NCBI GenBank assembly: GCA_003483885.1
Contig: DMXI01000586.1
Location: 1-64,000, forward strand
DNA: 64,000 nt
Source: Microscillaceae bacterium
GTDB taxonomy: Bacteria; Bacteroidota; Bacteroidia; Cytophagales; Microscillaceae
Direction: 5' to 3'
Part shown: piece after piece, positions 9,188 to 18,171 of the stretch
Numbering within the stretch: position 1 is the stretch's first letter
Layout: every line of letters begins with the position of its first letter
Notes under the pieces: model-generated
Database searches by the model: none
What the model was told of the DNA's origin: nothing
Seen by the model: the letters and a program-made list of their open reading frames with translations, nothing else
Program-made: the position numbers and the translations under genes

Positions 9188-9631
9188 ATGTCTCACACAT
9201 TTACAATTCGCGAGGGAACCATTGCCGAGGTAGTCGCACTTTCTCAACAAATCCCGGAGTTTAGTATTTCTTATGCTGCCGAAGAGTATCACAAAAGACT
9301 CAAGTCAGCTCGTCACCTCATTTTAATTGCAGTAGATCATCAAACCCCAGTAGGCTTCAAGGTAGGTTATCAATCTGCTGATCCAACCATTTTTTACAGC
9401 TGGATGGGGGGCATTTTGCCTTCTCACCGCCGACAAAAAATAGCGCAGCATTTAGCAACATATCAAGAAAAATGGGTTAAGGAAAATGGCTTTACACACA
9501 TACGCTTCAAAACCCGCAACTACCTTAAACCTATGCTTATTTTCGGTATTAACAATGGTTTTGATATTGTAGAGGTTATCCCTAAGGAGTCAGTGAGTAA
9601 CTATAGAATAATATTGGAAAAACAGTTATGA
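9188..9631 (+). CDS. GNAT family N-acetyltransferase
   Basis: A 147-residue protein with the GNAT fold. Motif A is visible as WMGGILPSHRRQKIAQHL at about 75-92, which binds the pyrophosphate of acetyl-CoA. The later NNGFDIVEV is the motif B end. The length is typical for a single GNAT domain. The acceptor substrate cannot be predicted. It stands alone, with about 90 bp upstream and 214 bp downstream free of genes. Confidence 0.85.
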   Translation: MSHTFTIREGTIAEVVALSQQIPEFSISYAAEEYHKRLKSARHLILIAVDHQTPVGFKVGYQSADPTIFYSWMGGILPSHRRQKIAQHLATYQEKWVKENGFTHIRFKTRNYLKPMLIFGINNGFDIVEVIPKESVSNYRIILEKQL

Positions 9632-9786
9632 GCAATCAAACAAACTACCTATAGATAACCCGCAAAATCACCAGGGTTTACCTTCCTCTAAAACAGGAAA
9701 TATTTGGTCAAGTAATTTCCTAAGTATTTTCCCTCAAATAATAGGATAAAATCAAGAATAGGCATCTCTTTGTAAATATAAATGAT

Positions 9787-9794
9787 TATATTTG
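9787..9794 (+). promoter_or_regulatory. -7 promoter element before the DUF2281 gene
   Basis: TATATTTG matches TAnnTTTG and lies about 52 bases before the ATG at 9846. A TTTG occurs at 9769-9772, but the 14-base gap is shorter than the usual 18-20, so the -33 assignment is doubtful. Confidence 0.35.
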
Positions 9795-9845
9795 ATTGTA
9801 ATGGTACCGAAATTATTTCCTAACTGTTAACCTTTGAAAATTACT

Positions 9846-10061
9846 ATGGATAACACAACCCAACTGGTAAATCAGATCAATCAACTACCACCTGATGTTC
9901 AACTACAGGTTTTAGACTACGTAGAATTTTTATCGCAAAAGTATATTGACAAAGATTGCCTTAAACTTTCTTCAGAAGAAAGGAGATCGTTGGAAAAGTG
10001 CCTGGGAGTTTCTCCTGGTGACAATCAAACTATTCAACGTAAGGCTGTTCTAACAGATTAG
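9846..10061 (+). CDS. DUF2281-like small protein
   Basis: A 71-residue protein whose N-terminal half (LVNQINQLPPDVQLQVLDYVEFLSQKY, split as helices) matches the DUF2281/VapB-like pattern of LPxxxxxxVxDFxxFL. Proteins of this type are often linked to toxin-antitoxin loci, but no toxin-like gene is adjacent here. The ATG at 9846 is chosen over an in-frame TTG at 9834. A good terminator follows 35 bp later, which makes it a single-gene transcript. Confidence 0.7.
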   Translation: MDNTTQLVNQINQLPPDVQLQVLDYVEFLSQKYIDKDCLKLSSEERRSLEKCLGVSPGDNQTIQRKAVLTD

Positions 10062-10095
10062 TCTTATAAATTTATAATTATTGTCCGTTTTTTAC

Positions 10096-10128
10096 ATACA
10101 TCAGTCATATGGCTGATGTATTTTTATT
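10096..10128 (+). terminator. terminator after the DUF2281 gene
   Basis: ATACATCAG at 10096-10104 pairs perfectly with CTGATGTAT at 10113-10121, with two further pairs inside and an ATAT loop. A T-rich run follows. Confidence 0.8.
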
Positions 10129-10412
10129 TTTACACTAATTCGCTTTACACTTCCTTGGCTGGTGATTAGCTACTTATCCGCAGCATTCTTTATAAATTAC
10201 TGTTTTTTGGGCTACCTTTATGCTATTAGGCTTTTCTCAATATTTGTTTCCATTAAAACCAGAAATTTGCATCACATTTCAATATTTTAAGATTACCGCT
10301 CGTCATTATCTAGCTTTATTTCTTTAATTTGCATCGTGTCTGGAGTAAATGTTGTACCGTACCCCATTTTATTCCCAGTTGTTGAATTTTCAGAATCTAA
10401 TCATTACCCCTG
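10129..10412. other. intergenic region before the DUF294 gene
   Basis: About 280 bases between the terminator and the next ATG. I see no open frame of interest and no clear promoter consensus; the region must hold the promoter of the DUF294 gene. Confidence 0.4.
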
Positions 10413-12365
10413 ATGCCTTCAGAAACAATTGTTCAGAGTGTCGTCGATTTTTTGAAACAATACCCTCCTTTTGACCAACTCAAAGAGCAGGAACTCCAGG
10501 AGTTGGCCAGTCACGTCAACTTAAACTACTTCGAAGTTGGTGATGTATTATTTAAAGAAGGAGGTGCTCCCTTACCCACGGTTTTTGTGGTTAAGAAAGG
10601 AAACATTAAGCTTAGCCGAAAACATAATGATAAGGAGGTGTTGCTTGATGAATGTGACGAAGGCTCCGTATTTGGAATTCGGCCCTTGATGGCAAACGAC
10701 CACTATCTCTCTACGGCAATAGTAGCCGAAGAAACATTGCTGTATGCCATCCCAATTGCTCCTTTTACCAAATTGATGGAGAACAACCCCAAGGTAGCCA
10801 TGTACTTTGCTGCTGGTTTTGCCTCAGGAGGCATCACCGACAACCTCAAAGATATGACTAAGGTAAGGCGTTTGCTTGCTTTACGCGAAGAGGAGCTGCC
10901 GCAAAGTATGGCCTTAGAAGACACCGACACTCTAAAAATCAATCCAGTAAAGCAAATTGTGAGTTGTAGCCCTACTCATACTGTCTGGGAAGCTGCCAAG
11001 ATTATGTCTATCTTCAATGTGGGATCTATTTTGGTGGTAAACGAGAAAAACCATCCCTTGGGCATTATTACCGACTCCGATTTTCGCCGCAAAGTGGTGG
11101 CCAAACAAGAAACTATCAAAACATTGGCGGTCACCAAAATTATGAGTGCCCCAGTTAAAACCATCAAGCCCAATTTGTCAGTCTCTGAGATTATGCTATT
11201 GATGGTCAACAATAAAGTGACTCATTTCTGTGTAACTGAAGATGGCACCAACCAATCGGCAGCCTTAGGAATTATTTCTCAGCGAGATTTATTGATTGCT
11301 CAAGGAAACAACCCAGCGGTATTGGCCAAGCAAATATCTATTACCAATGATGTAGAACGACTTGCTGTCATTAGAGAAAAAGCCGAGAAATTGGTATGGA
11401 GTTACCTGCAAAATGAAGTAGCAGTACCTTTCATTTCTAACATCATCAGTGAAATCAATGATTCACTGATTAAACGAGCGGTTAATATTGCCACTCAAAA
11501 ACTACAAAAACAAGGATGGGAAGCACCCAATCTTCGCTTTGCATTTCTTTCTATGGGTAGCGAAGGACGTAAAGAGCAATTGCTTAGAACTGATTTAGAC
11601 AATGCCATTATCTATGAAAATCCTCCCGAAGGGGACGAAAAGGCTGTCAGTGATTATTTTTTAACCCTTGGCAAAGAAGTAATCAATATTTTAGTAAAGT
11701 GTGGGTTTGAGCGTTGCCCTGGTGACATGATGGCGAGCAACCCTAAGTGGAATCAATCGGTGAGTGGCTGGCAAAAATACTTTACCAAATGGATTGGCGA
11801 GCCCGACCACAATTCGCTGATGCACGTGAGTATTTTCTTTGATTTTCGTCCAGTAGGTGGCGATGAAAGTTTAGGGCTTGAACTTAAAGAATTTATTTTT
11901 AAGGAAATAGACAAGACCAATCTCTTTTTACCTTATTTGGCTAAAAAAGCGCTCACTAATCCCCCGCCATTGAGCTTTTTCCGAAGTTTTATTGTAGAAA
12001 AAAGTGGTGATTATAAAAACCAGTTTGACATTAAAGCACGAGCAATGGTACCGCTGATCGATGCAGCCCGGGTATTGGCTTATGAACATAAAATTGCGGC
12101 TTTTGGAAGTACTTTTGAGCGCTTCGAGCAGGTAGCTGCCATGGATGAAAACCTAGCATCCATTTGTGAGGCAGCAGCCATGGGTTATGAAATTCTCATG
12201 AGGCACAGAGCTATTCAAGGATTAAAAACGGGCACCTCTGGCCGATACATTGACCCTAACAAGTTCAATAAATTAGAGCGGCAAACAATTCGTAACATTT
12301 TTAAAACCATTGAAAAGATTCAAGAGGTGCTGGAAACCCGCTTTCGCACGGGGTATTTAAGGTAA
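10413..12365 (+). CDS. cNMP-binding/CBS/DUF294 putative nucleotidyltransferase
   Basis: A 650-residue cytoplasmic signalling protein. It has a cyclic nucleotide-binding beta-roll at about 15-130, two CBS motifs at about 180-310 (FNVGSILVVNEKNHPLGIIT and the second ending LGIISQRDLLIA), and a DUF294 nucleotidyltransferase domain at about 340-480. The catalytic region shows GSEGRKEQLLRTDLDNA, with the Gly-Ser and Asp-x-Asp pattern of the polymerase-beta superfamily, close to GlnD/GlnE. A helical DUF294_C domain completes the chain. The family is thought to sense nucleotides and may modify a protein or nucleotide, but the substrate is not established. It stands alone. Confidence 0.85.
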   Translation: MPSETIVQSVVDFLKQYPPFDQLKEQELQELASHVNLNYFEVGDVLFKEGGAPLPTVFVVKKGNIKLSRKHNDKEVLLDECDEGSVFGIRPLMANDHYLSTAIVAEETLLYAIPIAPFTKLMENNPKVAMYFAAGFASGGITDNLKDMTKVRRLLALREEELPQSMALEDTDTLKINPVKQIVSCSPTHTVWEAAKIMSIFNVGSILVVNEKNHPLGIITDSDFRRKVVAKQETIKTLAVTKIMSAPVKTIKPNLSVSEIMLLMVNNKVTHFCVTEDGTNQSAALGIISQRDLLIAQGNNPAVLAKQISITNDVERLAVIREKAEKLVWSYLQNEVAVPFISNIISEINDSLIKRAVNIATQKLQKQGWEAPNLRFAFLSMGSEGRKEQLLRTDLDNAIIYENPPEGDEKAVSDYFLTLGKEVINILVKCGFERCPGDMMASNPKWNQSVSGWQKYFTKWIGEPDHNSLMHVSIFFDFRPVGGDESLGLELKEFIFKEIDKTNLFLPYLAKKALTNPPPLSFFRSFIVEKSGDYKNQFDIKARAMVPLIDAARVLAYEHKIAAFGSTFERFEQVAAMDENLASICEAAAMGYEILMRHRAIQGLKTGTSGRYIDPNKFNKLERQTIRNIFKTIEKIQEVLETRFRTGYLR

Positions 12366-12378
12366 ATCTCTTAATTCT

Positions 12379-12807
12379 CTAAGTACTTTTGGCGGTTCTT
12401 TTACGAGCCGCCTTATATCCTATCAAGCCTCCTGCTACCAGAAAAGCCGCTCCGACACTGATCAATATCCAAGGCAACCAGGAGCGATTAAAACCACTGT
12501 ATATGAATACTTCTTGCGTTTTTTTAGGATTGTAAAACAACAAAAGGGTATCGCCTACGGCAATGCTACGCGCCTTAAACGTCAAATTACTAGTGTAAAA
12601 ACGAGTCTTACCAGAGGCATCTTGAAACTTCACCTTGGGGTAAACAGATTGTTCACGATCTTTTACTTTGAAAAGAGCAGTGATCTGCCCAGTGGTTTGA
12701 CTCAAACGCTGACTCAAATCCTGATATCTGAGATAGGTTTTAACTCCTGACCATATAAACACCCCTCCTAAAATCAGATAAAAAATTCCTTGTAAAACTT
12801 TCCTCAT
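12379..12807 (-). CDS. DUF3592 membrane protein
   Basis: A 142-residue protein with a membrane helix at each end (about 7-25 and 110-130) and a beta-rich extracytoplasmic middle part, the layout of DUF3592. The motif PKVKFQDASGKTRFYTS and the later VGDTLLLFYNPKKTQEVFI are typical. The function of the family is unknown. Its ATG overlaps the stop of the PHP gene by 4 bp, so they are translationally coupled in an operon with the AlkA-like gene. Confidence 0.8.
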   Translation of the reverse strand: MRKVLQGIFYLILGGVFIWSGVKTYLRYQDLSQRLSQTTGQITALFKVKDREQSVYPKVKFQDASGKTRFYTSNLTFKARSIAVGDTLLLFYNPKKTQEVFIYSGFNRSWLPWILISVGAAFLVAGGLIGYKAARKRTAKST

Positions 12808-13670
12808 TTCAAATCTAGTCCTTGTTCACAAAAGCCAACATCCTGCCATTGACCATTCCATAATACCCGCAAAGTTTTGTAACCTAGGTCTTGTAAAACC
12901 TGAGTTGTAGTTGCAAACTCTTTTGTAACCTCTTCCGGATGATGCGCATCCGAATTAATAGTTACTGGAATATTAAGTTCCTGCATACGTTTAATGATCC
13001 AATGGCTTGGATACGTTTCTTTTGCTTTCTTTTTGTAAACTCCTCGGGTATTGATTTCTACAATGGTATTTGTTTGGGCAATGGTTTGCAAAGTTTGCTC
13101 TACGGCTTCTTGATACCAGGAATCTGATTCGTCAAAGAAAAGCTCATGACGATTGTGCATCTTAATCTTATCTAAATGTCCTACGATGGTAGGCTGTTGC
13201 ACCTCTATCATTTCTCTAATAAGCGCATAGTACCTCTGGATTGCCCGCGGTACATCACCCTGAAAGATAGCTTGCAACCCTTCTTTAAAAATCTTCGTGG
13301 TATTGTCTATTTCCCAATATCGACCATCACTAAAACGATCTACAAAGTGTACCGAACCAATCACATAATCTAACTGAGGTAAGGCTTTCCAATGCTTATG
13401 AATAAGGCTAAAATCGGCTACATAGTCTTGCTCTAAGCCAGTGTAAACCTGAATTTTCTCTGCGTATTTTTGCTTGATATCATCTATTTCTTTGAAATAA
13501 AGTACCAAATGTTCATAAGGCATCGCCCAGTTGGTTAAAAAAGGTAAAGGAGCGTGTCCTGAAAAGCCATAAGCTTTGACATTTTGATCAATGGCAGCGG
13601 TAATGTATTCTTCCAAGAGGTGTGTCCCATCGCAGTAATTAGAGTGCCCATGATAATTTGTCCAATACAT
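12804..13670 (-). CDS. PHP-domain histidinol-phosphatase-like hydrolase
   Basis: A 288-residue PHP-family phosphoesterase. The metal-binding residues are visible: H7 and H9 in YHGHSNYCDG, H36-region SGHAPL, the Glu in YTGLEQDY, the His in GSVHFVD, and the Asp/His pair in NSDAHHPEEV. This is the HisK type of histidinol phosphatase, which removes phosphate from L-histidinol phosphate. However, no other histidine gene is near, and the partners are an alkylbase glycosylase and DUF3592, so another phosphate ester is possible. It lies 19 bp after the AlkA-like gene and overlaps the next gene by 4 bp. Confidence 0.8.
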   Translation of the reverse strand: MYWTNYHGHSNYCDGTHLLEEYITAAIDQNVKAYGFSGHAPLPFLTNWAMPYEHLVLYFKEIDDIKQKYAEKIQVYTGLEQDYVADFSLIHKHWKALPQLDYVIGSVHFVDRFSDGRYWEIDNTTKIFKEGLQAIFQGDVPRAIQRYYALIREMIEVQQPTIVGHLDKIKMHNRHELFFDESDSWYQEAVEQTLQTIAQTNTIVEINTRGVYKKKAKETYPSHWIIKRMQELNIPVTINSDAHHPEEVTKEFATTTQVLQDLGYKTLRVLWNGQWQDVGFCEQGLDLK

Positions 13671-13689
13671 AATTGTGAGATTGACCTTT

Positions 13690-14316
13690 TTATTTTTCAG
13701 TACTATTCAATGGAGTGTTGTCTTTCCATCGCCACAAATAACGGCAAGCAATAGTACGATAAGGCTTCCAAACCTCCGCGATTTCAATCATTTTATTTTT
13801 CAATTCTTTTTTCTCCTCAGTAAGGTTATAAAGCTTTTTGATGGCCTGCTGAATCCCTAAATCATCCACAGCAAATACATCTGGTCGTTGAAAAGCAAAC
13901 ATCAATAACATTTCTACGGTCCAACGCCCAACTCCCTTTATCTTGGTCAAATGTTGAATGATTTCTTCGTCAGTTTTTGTGTTGAGTTGGTCAAACTCTA
14001 GCCCTGGATTGATGGCAAAATCAGCCACATTTTGAATATAAGTTGCCTTTTGTTTGGACAAACCTGCCGATTTCAACGTATCAATAGATGATTTTACTAC
14101 AAGCTCGGGGGTAGGATAATTTTCAGGGAAAAGTGCCAAAAAACGCTGATAGATAGTCGCTGCTGCTTTGGTAGACAGTTGTTGTCCCAGAATAGATCTT
14201 ACCAGAGCGAGGTAAATATCTTTGCGTGGAGGCTCTAAAGCCACCTTTTCAGCATCAGCCTCTATTACCTTTTTTAGGTGAGGATCCTTGGTTAAGTGCT
14301 TTTCAATCTCGGTCAT
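13690..14316 (-). CDS. DNA-3-methyladenine glycosylase II (AlkA-like, HhH-GPD)
   Basis: A 208-residue HhH-GPD glycosylase that would remove alkylated bases from DNA for base-excision repair. The helix-hairpin-helix is at about 124-140 (TKIKGVGRWTVEMLLMF), and the catalytic Asp is in AVDDLGIQ (D151 or D152). No iron-sulfur cluster cysteines are present, which separates it from MutY and Nth. It lacks the AlkA N-terminal domain, like other short bacterial members. It is the first gene of a three-gene minus-strand operon. Confidence 0.87.
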   Translation of the reverse strand: MTEIEKHLTKDPHLKKVIEADAEKVALEPPRKDIYLALVRSILGQQLSTKAAATIYQRFLALFPENYPTPELVVKSSIDTLKSAGLSKQKATYIQNVADFAINPGLEFDQLNTKTDEEIIQHLTKIKGVGRWTVEMLLMFAFQRPDVFAVDDLGIQQAIKKLYNLTEEKKELKNKMIEIAEVWKPYRTIACRYLWRWKDNTPLNSTEK

Positions 14317-14506
14317 AATATAAAAACGCTGATTTTAAACATTGAAAATTACAAAACCCCTTATTCTCATACAACCCTTTATAGATGAATTTACGTCTAT
14401 AAAATAAAAGCCCTGAGTTATTAAATAGTGGTAATTTCTTTTGCGTAGCGTCACCAGTACTAGCAAGTTTTATCAACACTAAACAACCCAAAAACGCATT
14501 AATTAA

Positions 14507-15574
14507 ATGGAAAGCATTCAGTGGTCTTCCTTTCCTTTGCTATTGATCTGTATCATTGGCATTGGTCTGATGATAGCTATCTATAAAAAAATCAAATCCC
14601 AGATTTCTAAGGGTATTTATGCCTTGTTATTTATATTTTGGCTTATGCTATTGCCTTTGGTTCATTGGGCATCTGAGCTTGAGCTTACACAGCAATATAC
14701 TTATTTTATAATTTTAGGTTATTTACACGCTCCATTCTTTTATTTTAATATTCGGGCTATTTTAAGGCTACCATTATTGCCTGTACGTACCATTTATTAC
14801 CACTTCATTCCTTTACAACTCTATATTGGTATTTTGATGGTTCAAGCCATCAAAGGCACTGATGGACTCCCTTCCTGGATTAGTTTCGGTGCAATATCAG
14901 GAGCTTTCATGATCAATTATATATATCTTTTTGTGGCCTTTCGCCTCGTAAAAACACACCAACAGCATACACTTGACTATCCAAGATGCCAGCGTTTGTT
15001 TACATTATTTTTGATGCTGCTTATTGGGCTTGTAGGTTGCACCTCTATGTATTTCCTCACACTTTTTGACCTTGAGCACACCTTGTACACCACCTTCAAA
15101 AATATTTTTTGGTTGTTAATTGTCAGTGCTGGCTATTATTTAATCTATCAGTTTATAGTAAAATCACATTATTTATCCACCATCAACCCGTCTCAGGTCA
15201 AAAAACACACTCACCAACCAGACATAGAAGCCACCAAAGAGCGTTTAGAAAGGCTTATGCAATGTCAAAAACCTTTTGTCAGACATAGCCTTACTATTTA
15301 TACCCTGGCCGAAATGCTCAACCAAAAACCTTCACACCTATCTCGTGTGATCCATCAATGTTATAAGAAAAACTTCTCTGACTACATCAATGCTTATCGA
15401 GTCAAGTACTTCATTGAAATTGTACCACTGGAAGAACACCGACACCGTAACTTGCTGGGCATCGCACTTGAAATTGGATTTAATTCAAAAAACGCATTTT
15501 TACGCGCCTTCGAGAAGGAATACCAAACATCGCCTAATATTTATTTTCATGATTTAGAGATTGCTCTCAAGTAA
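14507..15574 (+). CDS. Membrane-bound AraC family regulator
   Basis: A 355-residue protein. The N-terminal 225 residues hold about six to seven membrane helices, and the C-terminal 120 residues carry an AraC/XylS DNA-binding domain with two helix-turn-helix motifs (ending LLGIALEIGFNSKNAFLRAFEKEYQTSPNIYF). Such fusions are common in Bacteroidetes and would let a membrane sensor bind DNA directly. The ligand is unknown. A close paralog is at 16532, and a DUF3108-like secreted protein gene lies between them on the other strand. Confidence 0.87.
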   Translation: MESIQWSSFPLLLICIIGIGLMIAIYKKIKSQISKGIYALLFIFWLMLLPLVHWASELELTQQYTYFIILGYLHAPFFYFNIRAILRLPLLPVRTIYYHFIPLQLYIGILMVQAIKGTDGLPSWISFGAISGAFMINYIYLFVAFRLVKTHQQHTLDYPRCQRLFTLFLMLLIGLVGCTSMYFLTLFDLEHTLYTTFKNIFWLLIVSAGYYLIYQFIVKSHYLSTINPSQVKKHTHQPDIEATKERLERLMQCQKPFVRHSLTIYTLAEMLNQKPSHLSRVIHQCYKKNFSDYINAYRVKYFIEIVPLEEHRHRNLLGIALEIGFNSKNAFLRAFEKEYQTSPNIYFHDLEIALK

Positions 15575-15599
15575 TCCTGGAGCCTGATTTTGACAAATA

Positions 15600-16355
15600 T
15601 TATTTTACTAGTTCTATTTGCATGTCCCGCCCTACCACATCTACCCTAACTAATTTCCGGGGAAAACCTTTACTGATGTAGAAAATGTTAGATACGCTTC
15701 CGGGGTCTTGACTTCTTAGTGCTATCTTTTGGGTTTGAAATGTGCCTGCGGGTACTTGAATTGTCTCTTCGCCCAATACCTCAATCTGCATTTTCCAAAA
15801 ACTAGCTGACGCAAGGCTAAACACTGCTATGTCAGGTACTTGTTTGGCTTTCCAGGTAATGTAAGGCATTAACCCTATAAGTAATGGACGTGCTACCCAA
15901 TGGTGGATTGTAGTGTCAATTTGCTTGTTGCGGGTCTGCTCTCCTCTTTGTAGCACATAGTCAGCCTTTAGATGTGCTCTACTGGCTTTTATTTTACCCG
16001 TCATTACTGCTGTATTATATTTCATCTTCACCTCCATAGCTGTCACTTCCATCAGCCTAGTATCAAAAGTAATCAAGGCATCTTCTCTCACTTGCCCGTC
16101 TAAAATAGATATATCCTTAAAGCGAATTGTTTGTCCTGTACGTTCCACTTCCCACTCCCAACTTCCCACTTTTTTATTTTTTACCTTCATTACATAATGG
16201 GTAATGTTTGATTGTAGCTTGGTGAAATCTACTTTCATATTCATTTGTTTGCCAAAAGGTTGTCTCGTTTGGGCGAATGTTGTGCAGTAACCCAACAAAC
16301 AACATAGGCTTAGCACTATGATTTTTATTTTCTGTATAAACATGTCATTTTTCAT
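15600..16355 (-). CDS. DUF3108-like secreted protein
   Basis: A 251-residue exported protein with a signal peptide at about 1-29 (cleavage near TFAQT). The beta-rich body resembles the DUF3108 family; the phrase VPAGTFQTQKIAL and the end YISKGFPRKLVRVDVVG match the pattern in which a conserved PAGTF comes before a final beta hairpin. The function is unknown. It lies 25 bp from the end of one membrane AraC gene and shares its upstream region (176 bp) with the divergent second one, which suggests a regulatory link. Confidence 0.65.
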   Translation of the reverse strand: MKNDMFIQKIKIIVLSLCCLLGYCTTFAQTRQPFGKQMNMKVDFTKLQSNITHYVMKVKNKKVGSWEWEVERTGQTIRFKDISILDGQVREDALITFDTRLMEVTAMEVKMKYNTAVMTGKIKASRAHLKADYVLQRGEQTRNKQIDTTIHHWVARPLLIGLMPYITWKAKQVPDIAVFSLASASFWKMQIEVLGEETIQVPAGTFQTQKIALRSQDPGSVSNIFYISKGFPRKLVRVDVVGRDMQIELVK

Positions 16356-16373
16356 ATGAAATTAGCAGTAATT

Positions 16374-16394
16374 GATAATTGCAGACCAATTATC
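16374..16394. promoter_or_regulatory. inverted repeat in the divergent AraC/DUF3108 promoter region
   Basis: GATAATT at 16374-16380 pairs with AATTATC at 16388-16394 over a 7-base gap. It lies just upstream of the minus-strand DUF3108-like gene, between two divergent promoters, and could be an operator. Confidence 0.3.
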
Positions 16395-16531
16395 TTTTGT
16401 AAAATGTAAGGTCAATTGTGGTGGTTTAGCCACTATCACACGTCAAAAAAGGGAGATAAAAAGATCAAGTGCGCCTCATTATATAAAGTGACACCTCATT
16501 TTGAGGGGTCTAATCCTTAAAAACTAGATGT

Positions 16532-17653
16532 ATGGAAAAACTCAAGTGGTTTTCTTATGTTTTACTTTTGGTTGCGGCTCAAGGAGTTTTGCTGATGGTC
16601 ATTTTGAGAAAAATCCCTCGCTCCAACAAGCAAGCTAATTTTTACTTATCAGGAATGATTGGCTTGGTGATACTGGCCATGATTGGGCGCTTGGCTTTTG
16701 ATCCACAATTTTTCAACTACTTTCCCCACCTTGTCATCATTGCCGATGTATTTATATTTCTGTTTGGGCCGTTTTTCTATTTTTATGTAAGGTCGGTGTT
16801 ACAACTACCCACTCCGAAGCTCAAACACCAGTTGCTACATTTCATACCTGCACTTCTGCATTTTTTCTCTATGATACCTCAAATTATCCTGAGTAAAAAA
16901 ACCTATATGCACATGATGATGGTGGAGCGCACTCCCTGGCTGTATGCAGTATGGCTTGGGTTTGAAGGGGCCGCTCTAGTACTCAACTTTGCCTATCTCT
17001 ATGCAAGCTATATTGTTGTGCAAAGGCACGCAAATGATTCACAGATGAAGGTTTACCGAAAATATCTGCAAACAATTTTAGTTTTGCTGTTGGTATGTTT
17101 GGTTGGATGGATGCAGGGCTATGTATTGTATTTTTTCAAATTCAAAAGCCTGCTCTCTTTCATAGGTTCAAATCTGGGCTGGCTACTTCCCACGGGCATC
17201 ACTTATTTCTTGGGTTATCTTACTGCTATAAAACCAGCACTTTTTCAAATACCTGAAACACCTAAAGTCAAATACCAAAACTCTCCATTGGCAAAAGCTG
17301 ATGTAAAAAAGCATCAAACAAAGCTAGAGCAGTTTATGACTAGCCAACAACCTTACCTCGATGCTCAACTCACCCTTCAGACGCTGGCTACCCTGCTGGA
17401 CATGAAACCCGCTCAGCTATCCCAAATTATTAATGAAGGGTACCAAAAAAACTTTTTTGACTTTGTGAATACTTACAGGGTACAACATTTCATTCAACTG
17501 GCCTCACTGCAAGCCAATAAGCACAAAACATTGCTGGGTATTGCACTTGAGGTAGGCTTTAACTCTAAAAGCACTTTTAACCGAGCCTTCAAAAAGGAGT
17601 ATCAAGTAACACCTACTGCTTATATCAAACAAATGGAATTAACATCCTATTAA
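16532..17653 (+). CDS. Membrane-bound AraC family regulator (paralog)
   Basis: A 373-residue paralog of the regulator at 14507, with several membrane helices in the first 235 residues and an AraC DNA-binding domain at about 255-370. The two share strings such as LLGIALEVGFNSK and RVQHFIQL versus RVKYFIEI. It is divergent from the DUF3108-like gene. Its target is most simply that gene, its own promoter or both, but this is inference. Confidence 0.87.
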   Translation: MEKLKWFSYVLLLVAAQGVLLMVILRKIPRSNKQANFYLSGMIGLVILAMIGRLAFDPQFFNYFPHLVIIADVFIFLFGPFFYFYVRSVLQLPTPKLKHQLLHFIPALLHFFSMIPQIILSKKTYMHMMMVERTPWLYAVWLGFEGAALVLNFAYLYASYIVVQRHANDSQMKVYRKYLQTILVLLLVCLVGWMQGYVLYFFKFKSLLSFIGSNLGWLLPTGITYFLGYLTAIKPALFQIPETPKVKYQNSPLAKADVKKHQTKLEQFMTSQQPYLDAQLTLQTLATLLDMKPAQLSQIINEGYQKNFFDFVNTYRVQHFIQLASLQANKHKTLLGIALEVGFNSKSTFNRAFKKEYQVTPTAYIKQMELTSY

Positions 17654-17735
17654 CTTTTAATTAGCGATTAAGGAAAGCTTCTTTACATTTTTGTGTAAAT
17701 TCGCAGCGGGAGAAAAATATAAAAGTTGCTTACTT

Positions 17736-18152
17736 GTGAAAAAGCTATTCGAAAATGACGCAAAGACTGCTACAGTTTTTGTGGACACTACTATTGGGTA
17801 TATCGTATTAAGATTATCTGGTAAGGTTAATTTTGAAGATTATAAAGAAGTAATGCTTTTGCTGATTCAACAAGCAAAAGAACACAAAATTAGTCAGGTA
17901 ATTCTGAATAATTATAACCTGGAATATGACACCCCTAAATCAAGGATTTGGTTCCTCACATCGTTTGTATATCAAGTACAAAGAACCCTGGGTGAAGAAC
18001 TGTCTGTAGCCATCATTCGCCCTCGCAACAATTTCCAAAAAGTGGCACTCAATACTTTGGTAAGCCTTGTTCAAGGCCAGGGTTTTAAATTTACCATTCG
18101 TTTTTTTGTCGACGAACCTCAATCCATCGAGTGGTTTCAAGAATCTAACTAA
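17736..18152 (+). CDS. STAS/SpoIIAA-like protein
   Basis: A protein of 138 residues if the GTG at 17736 is used; a TTG at 17691 would add 15 residues. The start MKKLFEND followed by FVDTTIGYIVLRLSGKV and VILNNYNLEYDTP resembles the STAS-like proteins at 59095 and 59698, which begin with FENEF and have a strand, helix and strand in the same order. The C terminus ends SIEWFQES, as QWFEDE in the paralog. The family is SpoIIAA-like by fold. I see no clear phospho-acceptor serine. It ends 20 bp from the convergent CHAT gene. Confidence 0.6.
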   Translation: MKKLFENDAKTATVFVDTTIGYIVLRLSGKVNFEDYKEVMLLLIQQAKEHKISQVILNNYNLEYDTPKSRIWFLTSFVYQVQRTLGEELSVAIIRPRNNFQKVALNTLVSLVQGQGFKFTIRFFVDEPQSIEWFQESN

Positions 18153-18171
18153 GTAAATTGGCCTTTACATA

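Noticed and set aside
9846..10061. Antitoxin of a toxin-antitoxin pair
   Set aside because: No toxin-like gene is adjacent on either side.
14303..14491. 62-codon minus-strand frame upstream of the AlkA-like gene
   Set aside because: It overlaps the start of the real gene and has no recognisable content or start context.
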